A stretch of 12,668 nt of DNA from Monoraphidium neglectum (taxonomy: Eukaryota > Chlorophyta > Chlorophyceae > Sphaeropleales > Selenastraceae). A program made the position numbers and the translations under genes. Each line of letters opens with the position of its first letter. The first letter of the stretch is position 1. The notes beneath the pieces are model-generated. The model worked only from the letters and a program-made list of their open reading frames with translations. It ran no database searches and was not told the origin of the DNA. The stretch spans positions 1 to 12,668 of the forward strand of contig NW_014013572.1 in the NCBI RefSeq assembly GCF_000611645.1, read 5' to 3'. Below, one piece after another: positions 1-10,200 of this stretch.

Positions 1-40
1 CCCCCAACCCCACGCACACACACTCAGCCCCACTACTCAG

Positions 41-459
41 CGTTTGGCACCATGTTCACGCTCCTGTACTTCTTGCACCTCTACTGGACCTACCTGATCT
101 TCCAGGTGGGGTCTGGCCTGTGTGTGTGACTGTGTGTGTGTGTGACGGTATATGTGTATTGGTGTGTGTACGTGTGTTAGCAAGCAATTGCGGACATGTC
201 GATGCAAATGCATAGATTTGCTTGCGGCCAGAGCAGTTTCGGGCGGCTACCCCTCCGGGTGGACAGGATAAATGCCTGCGATGCAACCGCGGCAGGCCGG
301 CGGAACCGGCGGTCGTGCTTGCGTGGCTGAGGCGTAGCAGCGCCGGCGTGACGTTCCGCCCACACGCCCCTGCCCCCCCTTTCCCCTCAGGTGATCCTGC
401 GGCAGGTCAGGGGGCAGGACGCCAAAGACGTGCGCGAGGAGGACGACGATGATGACTAG
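41..459 (+). CDS. LAG1: LAG1/ceramide synthase-like (TLC domain) protein, C-terminal two exons, 5' partial
   Basis: Exons at 41-105 and 391-459 are joined across a GTGGGG...CCCCTCAG intron in phase 0; the stop is TAG at 457-459. The first two bases of exon 41-105 complete a codon from an exon outside the window. The peptide ends a hydrophobic helix, LYFLHLYWTYLIFQVILRQ, followed by RGQDAKDVREE and five aspartates. This matches the end of the TLC domain of LAG1/LASS ceramide synthases (last membrane helix with an LHxYWTYLI-type core). Plant homologues end in a similar DVR/DIR plus acidic, often serine-rich, tail. Members are ER membrane enzymes that N-acylate sphingoid bases with acyl-CoA. The catalytic histidines lie upstream and cannot be checked. 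Other TLC or TRAM family members remain possible because only about 41 residues are visible. Confidence 0.75.
117..180. repeat. imperfect GT microsatellite in the LAG1-like intron
   Basis: Runs of GT are broken by GAC, ATAT and TTG in the 5' half of the last intron of the LAG1-like gene. It is a simple repeat with no sign of function beyond intron filler. Confidence 0.85.
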
Positions 460-905
460 GCGCGCCTTCGCCACCCCCATGCAAATTCACGTACTCGTCT
501 GATCACTCGTTGGTCAGAGCTTCTGTGCTGGTGGCGTGGGGGCTGCGCTGACGCGATTCGCGCGCAGGGGTGCACAGCGTGGGCAGCATATAATGGGGTG
601 GCGTCGATAGGTCAGATGTGTGCTGCCCTTCAGAGCCCGCCCGGTTCTCCGCAACGTGGCAGGGAGTCTGTCTTTGCAATGGCGCCAAATAAGGTGGCAA
701 CTGCGCAGCACTGCCCCTCCCACACAAAAGCACACTCTTGCGGATGTCGCTGGCGCATGCGACGCACTTTGTGGCGCGGCAGCAATGGCAACCTGCGGTG
801 GTGATTCTTTCGTGTACTGTTCTGATATTTGCTTCACAGGCTTTGGCTCTGAACAGATTCCATTCATGGGTAGCAACCCTGGCCTTCATTCTTGAAGAGA
901 TGTAA
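460..905 (+). other. 3' UTR of the LAG1-like gene
   Basis: There is no convincing coding on either strand between the TAG at 457 and the TGTAA at 901. The roughly 440-base length is typical of green-algal 3' UTRs. The remaining 906-1131 should hold the 3' UTR of the convergent dehydrogenase gene; I found no TGTAA on the minus strand there. Confidence 0.6.
901..905 (+). terminator. TGTAA poly(A) signal for the LAG1-like gene
   Basis: TGTAA is the usual polyadenylation signal of chlorophycean nuclear genes. This copy lies 442 bases after the stop codon on the coding strand. Confidence 0.6.
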
Positions 906-1131
906 CCAAACATTCACGACGTCACATTCAAGCCGGCGCCCAAACACGACACGGCAGCGTGGCAAAAGCCACCCAACCCGCTGCCTGGAGCCGCGCGTCG
1001 CGCCCAGGCAGCCCCGAAGCACCAACGCATCCTGTCGCTGTTGCGGCTTCTGCGGGCTGCAGCGCCGCCGCCAGACGGCGCCGCGCAGCCGCCTCCCGCC
1101 GCCTCGCCAGATCGCCGGGTCATTGATCAGA

Positions 1132-3329
1132 TCACCACGGGATCTCCTTGCCGTCGAAGGCGTACCAGCGACCGCTCAGCTCCCGCGTCTCCAGGACGGA
1201 GATCATGCCACCCACAGACGCGTCCACGTCGATGAGGCCCGCGCCCCCGGTCATGGGCGTGCGGACATAACTGAGCACAGATCGTAGAGAGGGGTGCAGC
1301 GGCGGGGCCGGCCGTGAGCGCCCGCGTCTGCGTGGGGCCGTGGGATCGACTCCCGCACGGCCAAGGGCTCGAGTCTGCCAAAGGCGAGGCAACCACACAA
1401 ACTCGGCCTGCTGCGCGACTCACGCAGGCCCGCTCCTCCACCTGCAACGAAGCGATGTCCGCGCCTGCCCATGCCTCCCAGGAAGCGCAGGGCGCCCCTC
1501 ATTCACCAGGGTGACCCACCCGGGGTGCAGCAGCACGCACGTGACGCCCTCAGGCGCCAGGTCGATGGCCATCGACTTGGTCATGATGTTGAGGGCCGAC
1601 TTTGAGGCGCGGTACGCGTAGCAGGCGCCGCTGGTGTTGTCATCGACGCTGCCCATCTGGGTTGAGGGGGATTGCGGCCACCCGGAGAGGCCGGGTGGAG
1701 CGAGCGGACGCAGGCAGGGGGGAGACGGTAAGAGTGAAGTGCGGGGGTTGGGGAAGGGGCGGTGTGGCGAGGGCCGGGGGTTGAGGCACAGCCAGCAAGG
1801 GCGGGCTGGAGAAAACATGTACTGCGGAGACTTCACTAGATGCGCAGTGGCATGACAGCAGGCGGTGTTTCCGCGCGGGCGGGCGAGTAGCGACGGCCGA
1901 GAGCGACGGCGCGCCGCCCGCAAGCCACCCTCATGACGCCTGGAAAAACGCTGTCGGCTGCCCCTGCTCGGCTCCCCGGTCCCGCTCAGCCGACGGGGGG
2001 CGTGCCAATGTGCGCATATATATGCGCTGGCCCGGGCTGCAAAGCCAGCGCACCTTTGAGGTGACATTGGCCACCAGCGCCGGCCGCTTGAGCACCCGCT
2101 GCCGCCGCAGCTGCTGCACCACCAGCAGCGGGCCCAGCGCGTTAGTCGTGAACACGTCCAGCACGATGTCGCGCGTCATGCTGTCCAGCTGCTGGCTGGG
2201 GTTGACGCGGCGACCGGTTGCAGGGGGGCACTGAATGTGGGTTCGAGCCTCAGAGAGTGTGGAGGGAAACGATTTCGCCGATACAAGACGAGCCGTGCTT
2301 GATTCTTACTAGAAGGCCGCTAGCCGGCGGACGTGCATCATCATTGCGCGCGCTCAACATGTTGAGGACGCGCAACGGGGCGGGCCCCCGCCGCGGGAGG
2401 GGGTGTGCAGGGACGTGCGCGGTGTGAGCGCAGAGCCCACAGGTTTGGGCGGTGCAGGCGGCCGTCGCCCTTTGTGGCTGTGCTGTTGAGGTGTTGGTAA
2501 ATCCCACCGCACCTCCTGGGGCCGTAGACGCCCGCATTGTTGATCACCACATCGAGCTTGGTTCCCTGGTTCGGACCCCAGTCAGCAGGAGTAATAAACG
2601 TGGGGTGCAGCTATCAGGGGTAGACGCCGCGGCGGCCGCTTGGTCCCATGCGCTACGCATGTCGGCATAGCGCCGCCAGCCGGTGCCTCCCGCCGACCAG
2701 GGCGCGCAAGCCAGAACCACGCGCCACAAGCCCAGCAGGTGCTTCTGCTGCTCAGCAATCAAGCCTGCAACTGGGGCAAACTCGGCGGCAGTCGGGGTGA
2801 AAATTACGCGCAGTCGCTGGCCCGTCGTGAGCGCAATCCAACCTCGAACCTGCTCCGCGAGCCCCTTGGCCCAATCGCTAATAGATGACTCGTCGGCCAC
2901 ATCCACATGCGTCAGCACCAGCCGCCCGGGGTGCGCTTCTTGCAACTGCTTAAGCTCTGGCGACACGCGGCGCGCGGCGGCGACGCATGTGTTGCGGCGC
3001 TCGGGGGCGAGCAACTGCCTCAGGAACTGACGGGTCGCGGAGGGGATGGGTGAAGGGGAATGTTGTGGGATGCATGTTGCAGTGTTTTCACGAGGTTTTA
3101 GCCATTTGGGGCCACTTGCATTACCTGCAAGCTTCTGGCCTTGAATGGCAGCCCAGGGATTTGCATCACGCAGAGCGCATGAACGAAACGCAGCTGCTCG
3201 CTGCCGCCGCGAACAGGTGCCATTCGCGCCCAGGCGCAAAGAATTTGCGTCACAGCATTATTTCCGCACCTCTAGTCCAATGCCAGCGCTGCTGCAGCCT
3301 GTCACGCACACAGTTTTCCCCGTGATCAT
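1132..3329 (-). CDS. short-chain dehydrogenase/reductase (SDR), complete, six exons, 235 aa
   Basis: The exons, in minus-strand order, are 3329-3270, 3026-2850, 2565-2513, 2195-2054, 1656-1520 and 1270-1132, with stop TGA at 1134-1132. All donors are GT, all acceptors are AG, and every phase agrees. The start ATG has an in-frame TAA 15 bases upstream at 3344-3342 and A at -3. The protein is a Rossmann-fold NAD(P)-dependent oxidoreductase of classical SDR size. Key motifs are TGCSSAGIG (residues 10-18, dinucleotide loop), DVAD (about 62-65), NNAG (88-91), N115 in TNALGP, S143/S147 near the active site, and catalytic Y159-x3-K163 in YRASKSALN. LLHPGYVRTPMTGG (about 186-199) follows, then GLIDVDASV. 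The LHPG(W/Y)VxTxMTGG...DVxxSV segment is typical of C-factor/sniffer-like SDRs. The substrate cannot be inferred. It is probably cytosolic, as no targeting peptide is seen. Confidence 0.9.
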
Positions 3330-3596
3330 TGTTCGTCGCTCTTATGGATCGCGTAATGGAGTTTGAATTCGGATGTTGATCAATGCAAAGCTTCTGCACT
3401 CAAGGCTTGATCTGACGGCGGGTCAACTCGTGACACAAAGTATTGCCGTCGTGGTGTTTCTGGCGTTGCTCTCGACAATACCTACCATTTCAGGGGCTTT
3501 AAGTATACATTGAATCAACATCATCAAGAGGCGCGACCAGACAGAGGGACAGGGCCAACACAAGACCCTGCAGGACCTGCCATGTGCACAGCGTTT

Positions 3597-3597
<1 letters not shown>
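3330..3597 (-). promoter_or_regulatory. SDR 5' UTR and promoter region
   Basis: This is non-coding space upstream of the SDR start. On the minus strand a TATA-like stretch, GTATACTTAAA, lies at about 3506-3496, roughly 170 bases before the ATG. It is the only core-promoter candidate I see. The region is less GC-rich than its surroundings. Confidence 0.35.

Positions 3598-3675
<78 letters not shown>
3598..3675. repeat. (CAG)26 uninterrupted triplet repeat
   Basis: There are twenty-six perfect CAG units on the plus strand (CTG in the sense of the flanking minus-strand genes), ending in CAC. The repeat sits between the SDR start (3329) and the downstream end of the methyltransferase gene (about 3865). 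It therefore lies in the SDR upstream or 5' UTR region and not in a recognisable reading frame. Confidence 0.95.
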
Positions 3676-3677
<2 letters not shown>

Positions 3678-4254
3678 CCTTATGCCTAACTACGCTTGTG
3701 ATGGCTGCCCTGGTTTGCAGAAGATGTAGCTCTCCCATTTGACGAGGTTGCATGTTTGGGCTGACCCATCTCACAAGCTCACACTCCCCGTTTGCATGGC
3801 CACGCAACAAAGCCCCAGCCAACAGGGAGCAGCACACTCTGACTCTATCTCCCCCAGACCTACATTACATTCCATTACATAACACCTTCCCAGCAGCGAG
3901 GGAAAAACCCTGGCTCCCCAACAGGGTAACGCCCCCAATGAGCAAGCGGGTGTGGCCAAACCCCCCACCAAACCTACATTGTTGAATTGCATCGATCCTG
4001 CTGAAGGCAGATCAGGTCAAACAGCACGGACATCCTTCACACGTCAACATGTCAAAACCCAGCATTGGTCATCATCATGACCACCACCCACCGTCTCCTC
4101 GCCTGTCGCCTCCACCCAAGTGCCCCACCAAAGCACGCATGCAAACCGTTTCGCTGGCCCCGCCCCCTGCCAAGTATCATCCAACCAGCTGCCGGCCGCC
4201 AGCCAGACCCTGCCGCTGGCCGACGCCGCGGCGCATCTACCCCGCACCCAGCCA
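3676..4254 (-). other. 3' UTR of the BAH-methyltransferase gene and short intergenic spacer
   Basis: No supported gene is present on either strand. Reading frames exist on both strands but have no family motif and no splice support. The part from 4254 down to the TGTAA pair at 3879-3865 is best read as the 3' UTR of the minus-strand methyltransferase gene, about 380 bases. The rest is the spacer to the CAG repeat. Confidence 0.55.
3865..3879 (-). terminator. paired TGTAA poly(A) signals for the BAH-methyltransferase gene
   Basis: TTACA occurs on the plus strand at 3865-3869 and 3875-3879, giving two TGTAA signals on the minus strand 375-390 bases after the stop codon at 4255. Confidence 0.65.
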
Positions 4255-7200
4255 TCAAGCGTTCTCGGCCGTCCTTTTGATTGACCTCTTGAGGCCGCGC
4301 CTGCTGTCCAGCATGGCTTCGATCCTCGTCCTCACGCCCGAGAGGTCCGGGCTCTCCCCCATCTCAAGCAGCTTCTCTTCAACCTCCTCCATCACGGACG
4401 TCACGCTCTGCAAACCGCGGGGGTGGCGTGCGTGCAGTAGGCATGGCACGGTCAGCACCATGGCGGCGTGTACTTCGCCGCTGACGCAGCTGTCGAGCCC
4501 ACCCAGCCAGCCACGCACCAAGGGCACGCAAGAAGCCGGTGCAACATCCCCACCTTTTTGGGGCCACCCCTGTGCGCTCACCTTCAGTCCCAGGCCACCG
4601 GCCTTCTTCTCAACCTCTGTGACGGACGAAAGGCCGAACTCGATCCAGCTCTCAACGGCTGGCGTCAGGATGCCCTCCCTGATCGCACGCGGCGTGCCTG
4701 GGGCACGCCTTCCGGCCCCAGGAGAAGCGACGGACCCCTGCCCCTGCTGCTGGCGCGCGCCCCCGGCCACCCTTGGAGAGATGGCCGCGGGCGTCAGCTG
4801 GCTGGCCGCCGCTGGTGATGACTTGTCGCCGCCGGAGTGCGCTTGTGATGCTCCTGCCTCCTGCTCTTGCTTGAGCGCAAGTCCCTCCTCCCTGTCCTGC
4901 CCTTCCTCCCCCCCTCTGCCAGCCTCCTCTCCCTCCTTTGGCACGAGATCAGATTCCCTCTCCTGAACCTCGGCCTCCTCATCACCGTCAGACTCGCCTT
5001 CGTAGAACACCACTGCTGGAGCAGTCGCGTCCATTGGGCTGCCGCGTGACGCCGCCGGCGCGTCCGCTACCGCGCCGGCGGCGTTCTCGTCGGCCCCCCT
5101 CGCACGGCGCTCCGGGTCGTCCTGCCAGCCATGCTGCGGGTCGCCCAGCGCCAGCGGCGCCTCGCCCGTGGCCGCGTGGAAGACGCTGGCGAACACCTCG
5201 ATGCCCAGGGGCAGGGGCACTGCGTTGGCGACTTGCGCCACCATCTGAGACAGAGTGCCGGTCATCCTCCTGGCAACGCGGATCAATGTGTGGAGCGGGT
5301 TTTGGTTGTGAGAAGGCTGTCTCTTGCTTGAGGCTTCAACCGTTGGGTGTTACGTAACACCCAGGTATACCTGAGGGTCAGCCTGATATAATGCAACGCA
5401 ACGTTCCTGCGTGCCTGCAATCTACCTGGCGCCATCAAACTGTGAGAGTACAACAAATAACTGTGCTCACATATCTGTGGGGATGCCCTGCAGGCGGCAG
5501 CGCTCCTCCAGCGTCGTCACGCGCGGCTCAAACGGGTTGAGGCACGCACCCTTCCCAGCGCGCCCGGTGTGACTGGCCTCAATCAGTGCGGGGTAGTAGC
5601 CTGCCGGGTTCAAGGAGGAGGACGACGAGGGTCAGGACAGCAAGCAGGGCAGGCAGGGCTGGCGTGAGTGGTGCGGCAAAAGTACTACCTCGGAAGTACG
5701 AGGTACATAAGAAGTGCAGGCCCCGAGCGAGGGACCCTCAGGCACGCATGTGTGCCAACAGCTCCACCACTCCCTGCTTGGCGCCGGGCCCTCTGTTCAC
5801 AAGGACAATGTGCGCGCCCGATCAGGGGACCCCGCACCGTCCGGCAGCACGCTGTTTGAGGTGTCCTCGATGACGTCATTGTCGGGGGCCATGATGTGGC
5901 GCTCCAGGGGGAACGCCTCGACGGCCCTACGAGGGGGATGCCATGCGCAGCACACGCGGCACGGCCTCAGCAAGCGGCGCGGCACTCACAGCAGGCAGCA
6001 CTACCGACTCTGCACACGCCCCAGACAGTGGGCCCGTTCCCGCCTTGTACACAAAGAAGGGGCGCCCACCCGCTGCGCGCGCAGACGCGGCAATCAGGCA
6101 CGCTGCGGCAGCGCGCACCTCTGGCCTGGGTAGCGTGTTGGCGAGGCGAGCCACGTAGCGTAGGCGGAGACGCCGCCCGGGCTGTGCTTGGAGGGCTGTA
6201 GCCCGTTACACGCGCTGTAGTTTGGATCACAGGGCTGCACCAGCACAAGCCCCGACTTCTCCCCCCTCGGTTGACTGGCAGCAGCACGCAGCTCCGACAT
6301 CAGGGACGGTAGGTCGCCTGTTGGCATGCCAGAATGGGTGCGCATGGACCCAAGAGTTCTAGTTGGGTTGGCTGGTCAGCGCGCTGCATCCCTTGCAGCA
6401 GGCCAACCCGCACCACGAGGTGTGGGTCAAACCCAGTGAAAACTCTTTGCATACAAAGCGCAGTAATCCCTGGCCTGCTATGATCGACCACAGCCGTGGA
6501 AGGGGTTAGTTGCTGGACCTTGTCCCATTTTGAGGCCGAGATGGGCTCACCCATGGCTTGGGCAGCTGTGATGTGCAGTGGCAGGCACACGCTGTCTGCA
6601 GACGTGAGTAAAGGGATGGAGCGGGCAGCAGAGTACGGTTGTTCTGGTGGTTTGCAGTACAGTAGGGTGAACCAGAGCAACGCGGTATTGTTTCTTGCTC
6701 TTGCCTGGGGTGCTGCTGGGGGCCACCAGCAGGGCGTGTGCCCAGCCGCCAGGCACACGCAGGCGCCCGGGCTTCAAGCTCTTCATGGGCACTGCTTCGG
6801 GTGTGCGGTAGCGCGGTTTTGGCGCAGCCGGCAGCTCAAAGCCGTCCCGCGCCGCAAACAGCATGGCACACTGCAGGTAGGGGTGGGATGGAAGGAAGTA
6901 GTCAAGTCATTGGATCAGTGCGAAATGAGGGTAAGCTACAAGATGGACCAATCAAATGAAGGGAAGCATCAGTGTGCATGTCTGTGTGGGTGGACAGGGA
7001 TTATTGCAAAATTGTGTGTGAGCGCCCAACTGTCAAGAGCCTGCACCCCTACCCGCACCCACGCGCTACGCACGCACACACCCAACGCGACTGGGGCAGG
7101 CCGTAGTAGAGCGTGTTGAGCAGCGTGGGCCGCAGCTGGTACCCGGCGTCCAGCAGCTGCGCAAACATGTGCAGGCAAGCGTGCTCCCCGGCCACGTCGG

Positions 7201-10200
7201 CCCCCTTCCCGCCGGTAGCTGAATAGAATTCGGGTACCTCTGCAGCGCACGAGTGCAAGTGGTGGCGCGCTTTTTTGCGGGGGAGGCAGGTACTCAACTT
7301 GCATGGACAGGCCCCTCGTATGAATGTGCGTGTCAGTGCGTGTGAGGGGGCGCTTCGGGGGACACATAGTCAAGCCCAGGAGGATCGGCGTCGTGTCATC
7401 ATGCGCATGAGCAGGCGATAGAGTGAGCCCAGGTTGTGCGCGCAGCCCCCAGTGCTCACCCTCCACTGTGACGAATGGGGGCTTGATCAGCTTAATAGTC
7501 TCCATGGTGGCCCTGAGTTTGGGGTGTTGGGGCATGCCGACTCAGCAAGCTGGGTGAGCATCATACACGCAAGTGAAAAGCAACAACACAAGGAAAAAGT
7601 CTGACAAGGTCACCTCGCTCCGTGCTGGCAAGCCGATCGAGCCAAATGGCCAGCCATCCGGCCTTGGGGACACGCACCCAAAACCCTGTCTGATGCCCCT
7701 AGCCCGAGTGCCCGCACTGGACAGCTTGAGGCTGGGCGGAGTAGCGTGCAGGACTGTGACGCAGCCGCCCAAGTGGCCTTGTAGCTGGGCATGACCCTCG
7801 CCCAGGAGCTGGTTGAAGCCCTCGACCTTGTGAGGATAAACATATATGCAAGGGTGACATCAGAAGCCTCGTGAAGAGTCATCATCAAGGGTGGATCTGG
7901 CCAACAGCAGGCCAAGTAGAGGGTTCTGCAAACACCAGGACGACGCGACAGACAGCCAAAGCGAACTGCACCGTTTGGCATTTAGTAGTTCTGAGGGACT
8001 CACTGTGGTTGGATAGGTCTTGCAGACCACCGGCTCCCCGCCGGCCGCCGCCGGCAGCGGGTTGAAGCTGGCAGGGCTTGTGTTGAGGTGGTACGAGGTG
8101 CGCGCGGCCGCGTCATCCTCCACTCCAAAGAGCACGCTGAAGCCGCACTGTGGATGGACATTGCAACGCACGTACGTGCACACAAAGTGATGCCAAGCTT
8201 GATTGCGGCTGGCTGGGCTGATTACTAACAGATTATGGCTGAGACCAGGCAGCTATGCATCTAGAAACAGCCCCGCCGCCCTTCGACATTCCTGCACCCG
8301 CTCCCAGCCCTGACCACTTACGTGGCGCGCCGCAAGCGACATGGTTCCCATCCCTGCGTACAGGTCGCCCATGGTCAGGGAGTCCTGGTGCAGGGGAAAT
8401 CCAGGTGCGTGGCAATGGTTGGATCAGGTTGATTGAAACTGTGTCCAATGCCAGGGAGGCCTGAAAGGCTGGCAGGCTGCGATACTTGTTGCCATGTACG
8501 TGTACACGAGCGTAGGGTATGCAAGCAAGCAGGCGCCTGCCGACGCACACAGGTGTTGCACCCGAACTTCGGGGTACCAACAGCCAGCTGCAATGCTGCC
8601 CGTCCCGGCCACTCCACCTTCTCCACCCTCTTGCAGCTGCCGCCGTCCTGGCCCGCCGCAGTGAAGGTGAGGCAGGCGCTGTCGAGCTCGTAACGGTAAA
8701 AGAAGTTTGAGCCGCGGGCCCTCGTGCCACTGGCGGGCTGCTGCTGTTCTGAGTTGCGTGCCGGCAGCGTGAGTGTGTCCTCGTTGTACAACTCAATCTC
8801 GTCCAAGGCATCCTCCATGCTACCTACGCCCTTGCTCCTGGCGAACCTATTTGTAGGATGACAGGGACGAACGGGGTACAGCTGGCTGTTGGGTTCTATG
8901 GATCAATACTCATGGCGCTGCCCAGACGCGTGAACGACACACAAGAGCGTGACGCTGGTTCTCGTGATTCCAAGCACGTGCAATCATGCCAACACTCACT
9001 CCTCAACCACTTGGCTGTACTGAACCACGTTGGTGCGGCCCAGCAGCGCGCTGCAGTGCACTGTGTGGCGCCCAGCAACCTCAGGAAAGAGCTGGGAGGT
9101 GGGCCTGTGCAGGCGTTGCGAACGGAGGGAGAGTTAGCATCGCATAAGTGGAGCAAGGCCACCAAGACAGCACGCCGCCTCAGCAACGCACACGCCTAGC
9201 TGTGGGTGTGGTGTTGCCATTTTGCGGGCGGCGCTGGCAAGGCACACACATGGCACAAGCCCAACCAGCAGGATCACCAGCGGCTGCGTTGTCCTGGAAG
9301 CAGCTCCGCGCCGGCGAAAATGTTGGCCCAGCGCCACGCGTATCGCAGCACGACCTGCGTGACGCAGTCGCGCAAATGCAGGAATCTTGATTATGAAGGG
9401 CCTGGTGAAAATTGTTCTTGACCCCGCTTGCACAAGGCTGGACAAGACAATACAAAGATCCAGGCCACTCACGCCAGATATCAGCCACCCCATGCAGGTT
9501 CAAGAACTACCGACTCAACGGGCGCCAAGTACGCGTTTTTGATAACTTCAAGTGTGTTTGAAATCCTGCATCTTATCAACACAACAGCAGCAACCAGAGT
9601 TGGTCACCTGACAAGTGCTTTTGTCCTGGTAGATCTCCTTGATCTGTGCAATCCATGGAGCCCTGGTGGTAAGAGTGAGTGTGCGTTCGTGTGTGTGCGC
9701 GCGTGCGCGCGTGTGTGCATGTGTGCGTGCGTGCGTGCGTGCGTGCGTGCCCGCGTACGTCGGTGCGTGTCGGTGTGTGTGTATGTGCGTGTGTGTGTTG
9801 GGGGGTTGAGGCGAGGGATGGGCTGGGAAGGGGAAGAAAGATACAGGGAAGTAGCGATATTCTTGAGCATTCACACAAGGCACAGAGACAGCAAAGCGAG
9901 CTCAAAGGCTGGTGAGGTGCGCAAGCACACCTGCACTCCCCCTCGTCCTGTGATTGCAGGTAGTTGCTGGCGTCCGGCCTGTTGACGAGAACCCAGTCAT
10001 CCACCTTGAACCTGCCGGTTGATCAGGGGCCACCAGTAGTTTGGGTTGCAGGCATCCGAGGGTGGGTTCATCACAAGCAATGCATGCACGAGGGAAGACA
10101 AGCTTTTGTCAGCGTAAGTTGAAAGCACCATGGCGCAAGTGTCAGCTGCAACTTTACACAGGCACTGGTGGGAGGCCTGAACGGCACCAATCCGAGGCTC

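Noticed and set aside
3499..3837. Poly-leucine frame on the minus strand, or poly-glutamine on the plus strand, across the CAG repeat
   Set aside because: The flanks have no recognisable protein or splice context, and the region lies between a poly(A) signal and a promoter.
4049..4966. 305-codon plus-strand frame opposite the methyltransferase tail
   Set aside because: It is the shadow of the acidic C-terminal exons: Ser/Pro/Arg-rich, with no motif, and explained by GC-rich codon use on the other strand.
5286..5465. Reading 4255-5286 as a separate gene of 343 residues
   Set aside because: That frame opens on TTG and not ATG. The TGA after the motif IX exon overlaps a GTGAGC donor. Splicing to 5269 gives motif X (QVANAVP) directly after motif IX.
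5745..5830. Minus-strand peptide GAHIVLVNRGPGAKQG, which could splice in phase to the motif IX exon and at first suggested a frameshifted pseudogene
   Set aside because: No acceptor opens this frame, since a TGA lies directly upstream. The GTGCGG donor at 5837 joins exon 5926-5838 to 5600 in perfect phase, so no frameshift is needed.
5927..6154. Minus-strand frame with a protein-like peptide (GGRPFFVYKAGTGPLSG) inside the methyltransferase gene
   Set aside because: It lies in the intron 5927-6118, whose borders (GTGCGC, CTCGTAG) join the flanking exons in phase to give YPGQR-AVEAFPLERH, which fits the family better. It stops just before the next exon.
9576..10004. Long His/Thr/Arg-rich minus-strand frames over the GT repeat, and Cys/Val/Arg-rich plus-strand frames
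   Set aside because: They are translations of the simple repeat with no coding character.
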